Part shown: in pieces, positions 1 to 8,675 of the stretch
Layout of the letters: the number at the start of each line of letters is the position of its first letter
How positions within the stretch are numbered: position 1 is the first letter of the stretch
DNA from: Mycobacterium saskatchewanense
GTDB taxonomy: Bacteria; Actinomycetota; Actinomycetes; Mycobacteriales; Mycobacteriaceae
Reading direction: 5' to 3'
NCBI RefSeq assembly: GCF_010729105.1
Contig: NZ_AP022573.1
Span: 4,898,001-4,962,000, forward strand
Length of the DNA: 64,000 nucleotides
Position numbers and translations under genes: made by a program
The notes under the pieces: model-generated
Database searches by the model: none
Told to the model about the DNA's origin: nothing
The model's input: the letters and a program-made list of their open reading frames with translations, nothing else

Positions 1-1
1 G

Positions 2-2473
2 GCCATGGCGATGGGCGCCATCCGGGCCCGGGAGTCCCTGGACTCGGCCGCCGGGTGGCTGGCCCCGCTGGGCGGCGCGCACCTGCGGTCCGGCGAGGAG
101 ATGGCCCGGCTGTTCGCGTGGTGCCCCGAGGCGGTGAGCGCCGCGGCCGAGCTCGGCGAGCGGTGCGCGTTCGGGCTGGCGCTCATCGCACCCCAGCTGC
201 CGCCGTTCGAGGTGCCCGCCGGGCACACCGAGGACAGCTTTTTGCGGCAGCTGACGATGGCGGGGGCGCGTGCCCGCTACGGCCCCGCCGATGCCGCGCC
301 GCGGGCCTACGCCCAGATCGAGCACGAGCTGAAAATCATTGCGCAGCTGACCTTTCCGGGATATTTCCTGGTGGTCCACGACATCGCCCGGTTCTGCCGG
401 GAGAACAACATCCTGTGCCAGGGCAGGGGCTCGGCGGCGAATTCCGCGGTCTGCTACGCCCTGGGCGTCACCGCCGTCGACCCGGTGGCCAACGAGCTGC
501 TGTTCGAGCGGTTCCTGTCGCCGGCCCGCGACGGGCCGCCCGACATCGACATGGACATCGAATCCGACCAGCGCGAAAAGGTCATCCAGTACGTCTACGA
601 CAAGTACGGCCGCGACTACGCCGCCCAGGTCGCCAACGTCATCACCTACCGGGGCCGGATCGCGGTGCGCGACATGGCCCGCGCCCTGGGCTTCTCGCAG
701 GGCCAGCAGGACGCCTGGAGCAAGCAGATCAGCCACTGGAACGGCCTGGCCGACTCGCCGGACGTCGAGGGCATCCCGCCGCAGGTCGTCGATTTGGCCA
801 ACCAGATCCGGAACCTGCCGCGGCACATGGGCATTCACTCCGGCGGCATGGTGATCTGCGATCGCCCGATAGCCGACGTCTGCCCGGTGGAATGGGCGCG
901 CATGGAGAACCGCAGCGTGTTGCAGTGGGACAAGGACGACTGCGCGGCCATCGGTTTGGTGAAGTTCGACCTGCTCGGGCTGGGCATGCTTTCGGCGCTG
1001 CATTACGCCATCGACCTGGTGGGCGAGCACAAGGGGATCGAGGTGGACCTGGCCCGGCTCGACCTGTCCGAGCCGGCGGTGTACGAGATGCTGGCCCGCG
1101 CCGATTCCGTCGGCGTGTTCCAGGTGGAGTCGCGCGCGCAGATGGCGACGTTGCCGAGGTTGAAGCCGCGAATCTTCTACGACCTCGTCGTCGAGGTCGC
1201 GCTGATCCGTCCCGGGCCCATCCAGGGCGGGTCGGTGCACCCCTACATCCGGCGGCGCAACGGCCTGGACCCGGTCGTCTACGATCACCCGTCGATGGAG
1301 CCGGCGCTGCGAAAGACGCTGGGGGTGCCGCTCTTTCAGGAGCAGCTGATGCAGCTCGCGGTCGACTGCGCCGGCTTTTCCGCCGCCGAGGCCGACCAGC
1401 TGCGGCGTGCCATGGGCTCCAAGCGTTCGACCGAACGCATGCGGCGGCTGCGCGGGCGGTTCTACGACGGTATGCGCGCGCTGCACGGCGCCCCCGACGA
1501 GGTGATCGACCGGACCTACGAAAAGCTGGAGGCCTTCGCCAACTTCGGCTTTCCGGAGAGCCACGCCTTGTCCTTCGCGTCGCTGGTGTTCTATTCGTCG
1601 TGGTTCAAGCTGCACCACCCGGCGGCGTTCTGCGCGGCGCTGCTGCGGGCGCAGCCGATGGGCTTCTATTCGCCGCAGTCGCTGGTGGCCGACGCGCGCC
1701 GGCACGGCGTGACGGTGCACGGCCCGGACGTCAACGCCAGCCTGGTGCACGCCACGCTGCAGAACGCGGGAACCGAGGTCCGCCTGGGGTTGGGCGCCGT
1801 TCGTCACATCGGCGACGACCTGGCCGAGCGGCTGGTGGACGAGCGAAAGGCCAACGGGCCGTTCGCTTCTCTGCTGGATCTGACCGCCCGGCTGCAACTG
1901 TCCGTCCCGCAGACCGAGGCGCTGGCGACGGCCGGGGCCTTCGCGTGCTTCGGCATGTCCCGGCGGGAGGGGCTGTGGGCGGCCGGCGCGGCCGCCACCC
2001 AGCGGCCGGACCGGTTGCCGGGGGTGGGCTCGTCGTCGCACATCCCGGCGCTGCCGGGGATGAGCGAGCTGGAGCTGGCCGCCGCCGACGTGTGGGCCAC
2101 CGGCGTCTCCCCGGACAGCTACCCGACGCAGTTCCTGCGGGAAGACCTGGACGCGCTGGGCGTGCTACCCGCCGAGAAGCTGCTCGGTGTGCCCGACGGC
2201 GACCGCGTGCTGATCGCGGGCGCGGTGACCCACCGGCAGCGGCCCGGGACGGCCCAGGGGGTGACGTTTTTGAACCTCGAGGACGAGACCGGCATGGTCA
2301 ACGTGCTCTGCACACCGGGGGTGTGGGCGCGGCACCGCAAGCTGGCGAACGCGGCACCGGCGCTGCTCGTCCGGGGCCAGCTGCAGAACGCCAGCGGCGC
2401 GGTCACCGTCGTCGCCGAGCGTCTCGGCCGCATCACCCTGGCGGTCGGATCGAAGTCGCGCGACTTCCGGTGA
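2..2473 (+). CDS. dnaE2: Error-prone DNA polymerase III alpha subunit DnaE2, 3' part
   Basis: C-family translesion polymerase that carries out damage-induced mutagenesis with ImuA'/ImuB. The reading frame is open at the left edge, so the N-terminal PHP domain and true start lie outside; about 823 codons of a roughly 1,080-residue family remain. The palm is recognised by the acidic PDIDMDIE motif (about residue 180 of the visible part), with RGSAANS before it and FQVESRAQM and RPGPIQGG after it. The tail is an OB-fold starting near GDRVLIAGAV. The missing beta-clamp/tau tail typical of replicative DnaE1, plus similarity to Rv3370c as I recall it, favours DnaE2. An SOS box, if present, would be upstream of the window. 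ATG at 5 is an internal methionine, not the start. Confidence 0.95.
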   Translation, partial: AMAMGAIRARESLDSAAGWLAPLGGAHLRSGEEMARLFAWCPEAVSAAAELGERCAFGLALIAPQLPPFEVPAGHTEDSFLRQLTMAGARARYGPADAAPRAYAQIEHELKIIAQLTFPGYFLVVHDIARFCRENNILCQGRGSAANSAVCYALGVTAVDPVANELLFERFLSPARDGPPDIDMDIESDQREKVIQYVYDKYGRDYAAQVANVITYRGRIAVRDMARALGFSQGQQDAWSKQISHWNGLADSPDVEGIPPQVVDLANQIRNLPRHMGIHSGGMVICDRPIADVCPVEWARMENRSVLQWDKDDCAAIGLVKFDLLGLGMLSALHYAIDLVGEHKGIEVDLARLDLSEPAVYEMLARADSVGVFQVESRAQMATLPRLKPRIFYDLVVEVALIRPGPIQGGSVHPYIRRRNGLDPVVYDHPSMEPALRKTLGVPLFQEQLMQLAVDCAGFSAAEADQLRRAMGSKRSTERMRRLRGRFYDGMRALHGAPDEVIDRTYEKLEAFANFGFPESHALSFASLVFYSSWFKLHHPAAFCAALLRAQPMGFYSPQSLVADARRHGVTVHGPDVNASLVHATLQNAGTEVRLGLGAVRHIGDDLAERLVDERKANGPFASLLDLTARLQLSVPQTEALATAGAFACFGMSRREGLWAAGAAATQRPDRLPGVGSSSHIPALPGMSELELAAADVWATGVSPDSYPTQFLREDLDALGVLPAEKLLGVPDGDRVLIAGAVTHRQRPGTAQGVTFLNLEDETGMVNVLCTPGVWARHRKLANAAPALLVRGQLQNASGAVTVVAERLGRITLAVGSKSRDFR

Positions 2474-2487
2474 TGCCCTTCATGCCT

Positions 2488-2551
2488 TCGCCGAGCGTGA
2501 AACCACGGCGAAAAATCGGCCGAATCCTCGCCGTGCCTTCACGCTCGGCGA
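2488..2551 (+). terminator. Long intergenic hairpin after dnaE2
   Basis: A 14-bp inverted repeat (TCGCCGAGCGTGAA at 2488-2501 against its complement at 2538-2551) continues inward, after a 2-nt internal mismatch, with an 8-bp repeat (2504-2511 with 2528-2535). The loop is about 16 nt and itself contains TCGGCCGA. It starts 15 nt after the dnaE2 stop. There is no U-tract, so it could be an intrinsic terminator of the mycobacterial type or a mobile palindromic repeat unit. Confidence 0.6.
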
Positions 2552-2636
2552 GGGGGACGCTCGCGTCGGCGCGATGGACGACGGGCGTCCGTTCGACGCC
2601 CAAAAGGCCCTAATATCGGCCGGTAGTCTCGCCTGT

Positions 2637-3281
2637 ATGACCCTCAACCTGTCCGTCGACGAAGTCCTGACCACCACCCGCTCGGTGCGCAAGCGCCTCG
2701 ATTTCGACAGGCCGGTGGGCCGCGAGGTGTTGATGGAGTGTCTCGAACTGGCGCTGCAGGCGCCCACCGGATCCAACAGCCAGGGGTGGCAGTGGGTGTT
2801 CGTCGAGGACGCCGACAAGCGCAAGGCGCTCGGCGAGATCTATCTGGCCAACGCCCGCGCGTACCTCAGCGCGCCGTCACCCGAGTACGCCGACGGTGAC
2901 ACCCGCGGCGAGCGGATGGGCAAGGTGCGCGATTCCGCCACCTACCTCGCCGAGCACATGCACGAGGCGCCGGTCCTGCTGGTCCCCTGCATCCAGGGCC
3001 GTGACGACCAGTCGCCACTGGGCGGCGTGTCGTTCTGGGCGTCGTTGTTCCCGGCGGTGTGGAGCTTCTGCCTGGCGCTGCGGTCCCGCGGGCTGGGCAC
3101 CTGCTGGACGACGCTGCACCTGCTCAAGGACGGTGAGCGGCAGGCCGCCGAGGTGCTCGGCATCCCGTTCGACCAGTACAGCCAGGCCGGGTTGTTCCCG
3201 ATCGCCTACACCAAGGGCACCGACTTCCGCCCGGCCAAGCGCCTGCCCGCCGAGCAGGTGACGCACTGGAATGCCTGGTAA
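2637..3281 (+). CDS. Nitroreductase family protein
   Basis: FMN-dependent NAD(P)H oxidoreductase of the nitroreductase fold, 214 residues, the same length as M. tuberculosis Rv3368c. Family signals are the N-terminal RSVRKRLDFDRPV segment, the phosphate-binding QAPTGSNSQGWQW region near residue 40, and a C-terminal core containing GLGTCW. The ATG at 2637 is preferred because it begins the conserved region; an in-frame upstream ATG at 2574 would add 21 unconserved residues that overlap the hairpin area. Physiological substrate is unknown; members reduce nitro groups, quinones or flavins. It converges on the tRNA methylase with an 11-bp gap. Confidence 0.88.
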   Translation: MTLNLSVDEVLTTTRSVRKRLDFDRPVGREVLMECLELALQAPTGSNSQGWQWVFVEDADKRKALGEIYLANARAYLSAPSPEYADGDTRGERMGKVRDSATYLAEHMHEAPVLLVPCIQGRDDQSPLGGVSFWASLFPAVWSFCLALRSRGLGTCWTTLHLLKDGERQAAEVLGIPFDQYSQAGLFPIAYTKGTDFRPAKRLPAEQVTHWNAW

Positions 3282-3292
3282 GCCCCTCGGTC

Positions 3293-3757
3293 TCAGGTCG
3301 CCCCGGCATACCCTTGCTGGCGCCACGCCTCGTAGACGGCGATCGCCGCGGCGTTGGACAGGTTCAGCGAGCGCCGGCCCGCCAGCATCGGGATGCGCAC
3401 CTGCCCGGTGACGTGCGGATCGGCCAGCGTTTCGGCGTCCAGCCCGTCGGGCTCCGGGCCGAACATCAACACGTCCCCGGCGCGGTAGTCGACGTCGGCG
3501 AACCGGGTGGTCGCCTTCGACGTGAAGGCGAACACCCGTGCCGGCGTCAGCGTCGCCCACGCCTCGGCCAGCGACGGGTGAACGGTCACCGACGCCAGGT
3601 CGTGATAGTCCAGGCCGGCCCGCCGCAACTGGGGCTCGGACAGGTCGAACCCCAGGGGCTCGACCAGGTGCAGTTCGCAGCCGGTGGCGGCCGCCGTCCG
3701 GATGGCGTTGCCCGTATTCGGGGGGATGCGCGGGGACACGAACATCAGCCGGAACAT
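3293..3757 (-). CDS. SpoU/TrmL-type tRNA (cytidine/uridine-2'-O)-methyltransferase
   Basis: SPOUT-class SAM-dependent 2'-O-ribose methylase, 154 residues, the length typical of the single-domain TrmL subfamily that modifies the wobble nucleotide 34. Visible motifs: NTGNAIRTAAA (motif 1), FGPEPDGL (motif 2) and IPMLAGRRSLNLSNAAAI (motif 3, the trefoil-knot SAM site). The start at 3757 (MFRLMFVSPRIPPNTGN) is chosen because the family begins exactly here; an upstream methionine at 3823 adds 22 non-family residues. Equivalent to Rv3366 as I recall it. The 249 bp between it and the conservon kinase hold the divergent promoters; I see no gene there. Confidence 0.9.
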   Translation of the reverse strand: MFRLMFVSPRIPPNTGNAIRTAAATGCELHLVEPLGFDLSEPQLRRAGLDYHDLASVTVHPSLAEAWATLTPARVFAFTSKATTRFADVDYRAGDVLMFGPEPDGLDAETLADPHVTGQVRIPMLAGRRSLNLSNAAAIAVYEAWRQQGYAGAT

Positions 3758-4006
3758 CTGCCGATCATGACAAAGCCGGGCCGGCCGCGTTTGCCAGCGT
3801 CGCAGCCCGGCGCCGGGCCCCACGCCGGTGCACAGTGAGAATCTGGTGACCTGCGGCTTGGGCTGTCATACTCGTCGAATTGCCACGTTCACCGCTCGTG
3901 CCTATCTGCGCGCGGCGGGTGGAAATAACGCAGGAAGTTTCATGAGCCTCTCGTTTCGTTCAGCGCTGAAGGTCTGCGTGGCGGCCGGTCTCCCGGCCGC
4001 GGCGAC

Positions 4007-6757
4007 GTGACCATGTTCGCCCGCCCGGCCCACGCGGCCGAGGCGGTCCCGCCCGGGTTCGCCGACGACCCGGCCGGCGCGCCGGCGCCCGCCAAGCGCC
4101 CGCCCGCGTGGGCACCGAGCAACTGGCCCGTCCGCTGGAAGGTCCTGGCGATGGTGCTGGTCCCGCTCGTCCTGGCGACGGTGTTCGGTGCCCTGAGGAT
4201 CCAGGGCGCGATGGCCAACTCGAGCGGATTGCGGCTCGCTGCGGCCCGCGCGGACGTGGTGCCGGCGATCACGAAATACATGTCCGCGCTGGACGTGGCG
4301 CTGTTGGCGAGTTCCACCGACCGCGACGTCGAGGGCGCGAAGAAGAACTACGAGGCGCGCAAGTACGAGCTGCAGCAGCGGCTGGCCGACACCGACGTGA
4401 CCTCCGACGTGCGGTCCGGGGTGACAACCCTGCTGGGCGGCGGTCAGGCGCTGCTGGACAAGGTGGCCGACAACAGCATCGGTCTGCGCGACCGGGTCAC
4501 CACCTACGCCCCGATCCTGCTGACGGCCGAGGACGTCATCAACGCGTCGGTACAGGTGGACAACCGGCAGACCCGGGCGCAGACGCAGGGGCTGAGCCGG
4601 GCGGTCGGCGCCCGTGGACAGATGACGATGCAGAAGATCCTCGTCACCCGCGGCGCCGACCTGCCCGAGCCGCAGCTGCGGACGTCGATGATCACCCTGG
4701 CCGGCACCGAGCCGTCGACCCTGTTCGGGATGAGCGAGGTGCTCGGCGCGGGTTCGCCCGACGCCAAGACGCTGCAGCAGCAGATGGTGACCCGGATGGC
4801 GATCATGTCCGATCCGGCCGCGGTGCTGGTCGACAACCCCGAGCTGCTGCGCTCGATCCAGACCACCGACGACATCGCCGAACAGGTCATCAAGGACACG
4901 ACGGCGTCGGTCACCAAGTCGGTGCACGCCCAGGCCAACGACCGGCGCGACGCCGCCATCCTCGACGCCGTCCTGGTGCTGACCGCCATCGTGGTCGCCC
5001 TGGCCGTGGTGCTGCTGGTGGCCCGCGCGCTGGTCCGACCGCTGCGCGTGCTGCGCGACGGCGCGCTCAAAGTCGCGCACACCGACCTCGAGGAGGAGGT
5101 CGCCCGGGTCAAGGCCGGCGGCACCACGCCGACGCCCGCGCCGCTCCCCGTCTACACCACCGAGGAGATCGGCCAGGTCGCGCACGCCGTCGACGAGCTG
5201 CACACCCAGGCCCTGCTGCTGGCCGGTGACGAGGCGCGCCTGCGGCTGCTGGTCAACGACATGTTCGAGACCATGTCGCGGCGCAGCCGCTCCCTGGTCG
5301 ATCAGCAGCTGCAGCTCATCGACCGGCTGGAGCGCAACGAGGAGGACCCTGAGCGCCTCGACAGCCTCTTCCGGCTGGACCACTTGGCGGCCCGGCTGCG
5401 CCGCAACAGCGCCAACCTACTGGTGCTGGCCGGCGCGCAGCTCGCCCGTGACCAGCGCGACCCGGTGCCGCTGTCGACCGTGGTCAACGCCGCCGTGTCG
5501 GAGGTCGAGGACTACCGGCGGGTGGAGATCGTGGCGTTGCCCGAGTGCGCGCTGGTCGGCGCGACCGCCGGCGGCGTCATCCACCTGTTCGCCGAGCTGA
5601 TCGACAACGCCCTGCGCTACTCGCCGCCGACGACGGCCGTCCGGGTATCCGCCGCACGCGGGGGTGACGGCGGCGTGTTGCTCCGCATCTCCGACTCCGG
5701 CCTGGGGATGAACGACGCCGACCGGCGCATCGCGAACACGCGGCTGCAGGCCGGGGGGGACGCCCCCGACCCCACCCCCGACAACGCCCGTCACATGGGG
5801 CTATTCGTGGTGGGCCGCATCGCGGCGCGGCACGGCATCCGGGTGGGGCTGCGCGGCCCGGCGCCGGACGAGACCGGCCCCGGCACAACCGCCGAGATAT
5901 ACCTGCCGGCCACCGTCCTCGACGGGGTGCGGGCCGAGCCGCGCGACATTCGGGCGGTGCCGGTGCCGAGCGCACCGCCGGCAGAAGCGGTCGCCGCCCC
6001 CGCGGACACCCGGATTCGCGGTCGGTCGGACAAGAACGGTGCGGCGGGGTCCACCCCGCCGGTCACGCTGCTGCCGCGGCGCAATCCCGGTTCCAGCGGC
6101 ATCACCGAGTTGCCCGAGCCATCCGGCGAGCCGGAGCCCAGCCACCACCGGCGCGACCTGCCCGCCCCGGCGCAGGCACCGGCGGCCCCGGTGACCAACA
6201 CGGTGACCAACACGTCGGCGTTCTTCGGCGCGCGGTCGCGAAACGCCGAGGAGCGGGCCCAACCGTCTGCCGTCGCCGAGGCCCCGGCGGCCCCGGTCGC
6301 GCCGAAGGCCCCGCCCACCCCGAAGGCCCCGCCCACCCCGAAGGCCGCCCCGGCCGCCCCGGCCGATGATGACGTCATCTACCGGAGGATGCTGTCGGAG
6401 ATGCTGGGCGACCCGCACGACCTGGTCAACAGCCCGGACCTGGACTGGCAGTCGGTCTGGGACCGCGGCTGGACGCTGGCGGCCGAGGCCGAGGACAAGC
6501 CCGTCGAGGCGCGCACCGCCGACCACGGGCTGCCGGTCCGCACTCCCGGCGCCCGGCTGGTGCCCGGTACGGCCAACGGCGCTGAATCCCGCGAGCAGGA
6601 CGAGAGCGACCAGGGCGACCAGGGTCTCAATGGGCGGCACCCGCAGCACGCGGCCGTCACCCGCGACCCCGAGGCCGTCCGCGCCTCCTTCAGCAGCCAT
6701 TTCGGCGGCGTGCGCACGGGCCGTGCGCACGCCCATGATCAAGGGTCTGAGCAGTAA
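4007..6757 (+). CDS. Conservon sensor histidine kinase-like protein (CvnA type)
   Basis: First gene of a cvn-type operon. Membrane sensor of 916 residues: TM1 about 45-64, an extracytoplasmic nitrate/nitrite-sensing-like helical domain about 70-315, TM2 about 318-342, a HAMP segment, a DHp-like helix with His near residue 457 ([11 protein letters not shown]), and an HATPase domain with N-box [12 protein letters not shown] (about 530), G1 SDSGLGMND and GLFVVGRIA. The C-terminal 280 residues are Pro/Ala-rich and disordered, ending in a short conserved patch. No response regulator follows, as usual for conservons; signalling probably runs to the roadblock protein and GTPase downstream. The GTG at 4007 and the ATG at 4013 are both possible starts, and no clear ribosome binding site decides between them. 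Homologous to Rv3365c. Confidence 0.88.
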   Translation: MTMFARPAHAAEAVPPGFADDPAGAPAPAKRPPAWAPSNWPVRWKVLAMVLVPLVLATVFGALRIQGAMANSSGLRLAAARADVVPAITKYMSALDVALLASSTDRDVEGAKKNYEARKYELQQRLADTDVTSDVRSGVTTLLGGGQALLDKVADNSIGLRDRVTTYAPILLTAEDVINASVQVDNRQTRAQTQGLSRAVGARGQMTMQKILVTRGADLPEPQLRTSMITLAGTEPSTLFGMSEVLGAGSPDAKTLQQQMVTRMAIMSDPAAVLVDNPELLRSIQTTDDIAEQVIKDTTASVTKSVHAQANDRRDAAILDAVLVLTAIVVALAVVLLVARALVRPLRVLRDGALKVAHTDLEEEVARVKAGGTTPTPAPLPVYTTEEIGQVAHAVDELHTQALLLAGDEARLRLLVNDMFETMSRRSRSLVDQQLQLIDRLERNEEDPERLDSLFRLDHLAARLRRNSANLLVLAGAQLARDQRDPVPLSTVVNAAVSEVEDYRRVEIVALPECALVGATAGGVIHLFAELIDNALRYSPPTTAVRVSAARGGDGGVLLRISDSGLGMNDADRRIANTRLQAGGDAPDPTPDNARHMGLFVVGRIAARHGIRVGLRGPAPDETGPGTTAEIYLPATVLDGVRAEPRDIRAVPVPSAPPAEAVAAPADTRIRGRSDKNGAAGSTPPVTLLPRRNPGSSGITELPEPSGEPEPSHHRRDLPAPAQAPAAPVTNTVTNTSAFFGARSRNAEERAQPSAVAEAPAAPVAPKAPPTPKAPPTPKAAPAAPADDDVIYRRMLSEMLGDPHDLVNSPDLDWQSVWDRGWTLAAEAEDKPVEARTADHGLPVRTPGARLVPGTANGAESREQDESDQGDQGLNGRHPQHAAVTRDPEAVRASFSSHFGGVRTGRAHAHDQGSEQ
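6302..6337 (+). repeat. 18-bp in-frame tandem repeat in the kinase tail
   Basis: Two perfect copies of CCGAAGGCCCCGCCCACC (6302-6319, 6320-6337) followed by a partial third copy encode the repeated P-K-A-P-P-T peptide in the disordered tail of the sensor kinase. Copy number could vary between strains without breaking the frame. Confidence 0.85.
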
Positions 6758-7155
6758 TGACATCACCCGACAACTCCCTGGACTGGCTGGTGACGCGGTT
6801 CTCCCGCGAGGTGCCCGGCGTGGCGCACGCCCTGCTGGTGTCGGTCGACGGGCTGCCCATCGCCGCCAGCGAGCACCTGCCGCGCGAGCGCGCCGACCAA
6901 CTGGCCGCGGTGGCCTCCGGGCTGGCCAGCCTCGCCGCCGGCGCCGCGCAGCTCTTCGAGGGCGGTCAGGTGCTGCAGTCGGTGGTCGAGATGGAGAACG
7001 GCTACCTGTTGCTGATGCGGGTCGGCGACGGCTCGCATCTGGCCACGCTGGCCGCCACGTCGTGTGACATCGGCCAGATCGGCTACGAGATGGCCCTCCT
7101 GGTCGAACGAGTGGGCGGCGTGGTCCAGTCCGCCCGCCGGTCCACCGTCTCGTGA
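6757..7155 (+). CDS. Roadblock/LC7 domain protein of the conservon (CvnB type)
   Basis: Small alpha/beta Roadblock/LC7 protein, 132 residues, of the family that partners Ras-like or MglA-like GTPases. Characteristic stretches are [20 protein letters not shown], the ELxAxxSGLASLA-like helix, and the glycine-rich end of a beta sheet. Its ATG overlaps the kinase stop by one base (TAATG at 6755-6759), so translation is probably coupled. Predicted to link the sensor kinase to the GTPase encoded two genes downstream. Equivalent to Rv3364c as I recall it. Confidence 0.9.
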   Translation: MTSPDNSLDWLVTRFSREVPGVAHALLVSVDGLPIAASEHLPRERADQLAAVASGLASLAAGAAQLFEGGQVLQSVVEMENGYLLLMRVGDGSHLATLAATSCDIGQIGYEMALLVERVGGVVQSARRSTVS

Positions 7156-7162
7156 GCCCCCG

Positions 7163-7537
7163 ATGGTCGAACACGAGCCCTGGGCGGTCAGACGCGAGGC
7201 CAGCCTGGTTCGTCCGTACACCCTGACGGCCGGCCGAACCGACACCGACGTCGACCTACCCCTGGAAGCGCCCATCCAGACCCTGCAGGCCGGGCTGGCC
7301 CACCGCTGGCCGCCCGACGACGCGAGAGGCAAGATCATCCACCTGTGTGTCGACAGCCCATCCGTGGCGGAAATCTCGGCGCGGCTGGATTTACCCGTCG
7401 GAGTCGCGCGCGTCCTGGTCGGTGATCTGGTGCTGTCCGGCTACCTTCGGGTGCATAGGACCTTGACCGAGCGTTCGACCAGGGACGAGCGCTACGAACT
7501 CATAGGAAGGACGCTGCGTGGCCTCAAAGCACTCTGA
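7163..7537 (+). CDS. DUF742 protein of the conservon (CvnC type)
   Basis: 124-residue DUF742 protein with the family hallmark LVRPYTLTAGRT near residue 15 and a winged-helix-like part (VAEISARLDLPVGVARVLVGDL, quoted in two overlapping pieces: VAEISARLDLPVG and VARVLVGDL). It probably acts as a DNA- or protein-binding adaptor of the conservon. The ATG at 7163 is chosen over an upstream in-frame start at 7064, which would sit inside the roadblock gene and add non-family residues. Its 3' end overlaps the GTPase gene by 20 nt. Equivalent to Rv3363c. Confidence 0.87.
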   Translation: MVEHEPWAVRREASLVRPYTLTAGRTDTDVDLPLEAPIQTLQAGLAHRWPPDDARGKIIHLCVDSPSVAEISARLDLPVGVARVLVGDLVLSGYLRVHRTLTERSTRDERYELIGRTLRGLKAL

Positions 7538-8105
7538 GGCGCAGCCCGAGGGGGGAGCCCACGCGTCGACGAAGATCGTCGTCGCGGGCGGGTTCGGCGC
7601 CGGCAAGACCACGTTCGTGGGGGCGGTGTCGGAGATTATGCCGCTGCGCACCGAGGCGATGCTGACCGACGCCTCGACCGGCGTGGACGCGCTCGAGGCC
7701 ACCCCGGACAAACGGACCACGACCGTCGCGATGGACTTCGGGCGGATCACGCTGGACGAGGACCTGGTGCTGTACCTGTTCGGCACCCCGGGTCAGCGCC
7801 GGTTCTGGTTCATGTGGGACGACCTGGTCCGCGGCGCGATCGGCGCCATCATCCTCGTCGACTGCCGACGGCTGGAGGACAGCTTCGCCGCCGTCGACTT
7901 CTTCGAGCACCGCAACCTGCCGTTTCTGATTGCGGTCAACGAGTTCGACGGCGCGCCGCGGTATCCGGTCGCCGAGGTGCGTGAGGCGCTCACCCTGCCC
8001 GCGCACATCCCGGTGATCGGGGTCGACGCCCGGGACCGCCGGTCGGCGACGGACGCGCTGATCGCCGTGAGCGAGTACGCGCTGCAGAGCCTGGCCGCGA
8101 GCTGA
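7518..8105 (+). CDS. Conservon small GTPase (CvnD type)
   Basis: P-loop GTP-binding protein of 195 residues. The G1 loop is GGFGAGKTT (about 24-32), G3 is LFGTPGQ (about 90-96) and the G4 box is the degenerate NEFD instead of NKxD, a feature of the CvnD/Rv3362c family. It starts at GTG 7518 inside the end of the DUF742 gene. In mycobacteria the equivalent protein is reported to interact with MfpA, whose gene follows here with a 4-nt overlap. I infer that nucleotide state controlled by the upstream roadblock and kinase proteins feeds into MfpA. Confidence 0.9.
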   Translation: MASKHSEAQPEGGAHASTKIVVAGGFGAGKTTFVGAVSEIMPLRTEAMLTDASTGVDALEATPDKRTTTVAMDFGRITLDEDLVLYLFGTPGQRRFWFMWDDLVRGAIGAIILVDCRRLEDSFAAVDFFEHRNLPFLIAVNEFDGAPRYPVAEVREALTLPAHIPVIGVDARDRRSATDALIAVSEYALQSLAAS

Positions 8106-8671
8106 CCGCTGCGCTTCGGTGGGCCGAGCGCGAGTTCGAGGGCCACGACTTCACCGACGAGGACCTCAGCCGGCTGCTAACGGAGCGGGTCGTGTTCAGC
8201 GACTGCAACTTCAGCGGCGCCAACCTGGCCGAGTCGCAGCACCGCGGTTCGGCGTTTCGCAACTGCCGGTTCGAACGCACCACGCTGTGGCACAGCTTGT
8301 TCGCGCAGTGCAGCCTGCTCGGCTCGGTGTTCGTGCACTGCCGGCTGCGGCCCATCTCGTTCGACGAGGTGGACTTCACGCTCGCGGTGCTGGGCGGCAA
8401 CGACCTGCGCGGCGTCGACCTGAGCGGCTGCCGGCTGCGCGAGGCCAGTCTGGTGGGAACCGACCTGCGCAAGGCCGTGCTGTGCGGCGCGGACCTCAGC
8501 GGCGCCCGGACCACCGGCGCCCGGCTGGACAACGCCGACCTGCGCGGCGCGACCGTCGACCCCGCGCTGTGGCGGACGGCGGCGCTGGCCGGCGCCCGGG
8601 TCGACGTCGGCCAGGCGGTGGCGTTTGCGCTGGCGCACGGGCTACTGCTGGACGGGGGCCCGGACGGGTAA
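8102..8671 (+). CDS. mfpA: Pentapeptide-repeat gyrase-protecting protein MfpA
   Basis: Right-handed quadrilateral beta-helix protein that mimics B-form DNA and binds DNA gyrase; linked to intrinsic fluoroquinolone tolerance. A(D/N)LxX pentapeptides run throughout, for example GANLAES, GNDLRGVDLSG, GADLSGA and NADLRGAT. The pentapeptide frame continues upstream of the first standard start (GTG at 8192) with DFTDEDLSRLLTERVVFSDC, matching the start of M. tuberculosis MfpA as I remember it. The only start-like codon in that extension is CTG at 8102, overlapping the GTPase stop as CTGA. I therefore annotate 189 residues from CTG; the shorter alternative from 8192 has 159 and would lose the first coil. 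Confidence 0.8.
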   Translation: MTAALRWAEREFEGHDFTDEDLSRLLTERVVFSDCNFSGANLAESQHRGSAFRNCRFERTTLWHSLFAQCSLLGSVFVHCRLRPISFDEVDFTLAVLGGNDLRGVDLSGCRLREASLVGTDLRKAVLCGADLSGARTTGARLDNADLRGATVDPALWRTAALAGARVDVGQAVAFALAHGLLLDGGPDG

Positions 8672-8675
8672 CCCG

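Noticed and set aside
55..2613. 852-codon open frame overlapping dnaE2
   Set aside because: Arg/Gly/Ala-rich shadow in a GC-rich gene; the alternative frame encodes all polymerase motifs.
3828..4010. 60-codon ORF immediately before the conservon kinase, overlapping its start
   Set aside because: No ribosome binding site or recognisable protein, and no evidence of translation; possible leader peptide but unsupported.
3902..5383. 493-codon minus-strand frame over the sensor kinase gene
   Set aside because: Composition is that of an antisense shadow (Arg, His, Gln, Gly-rich), with no family motif; the plus strand gives kinase motifs.
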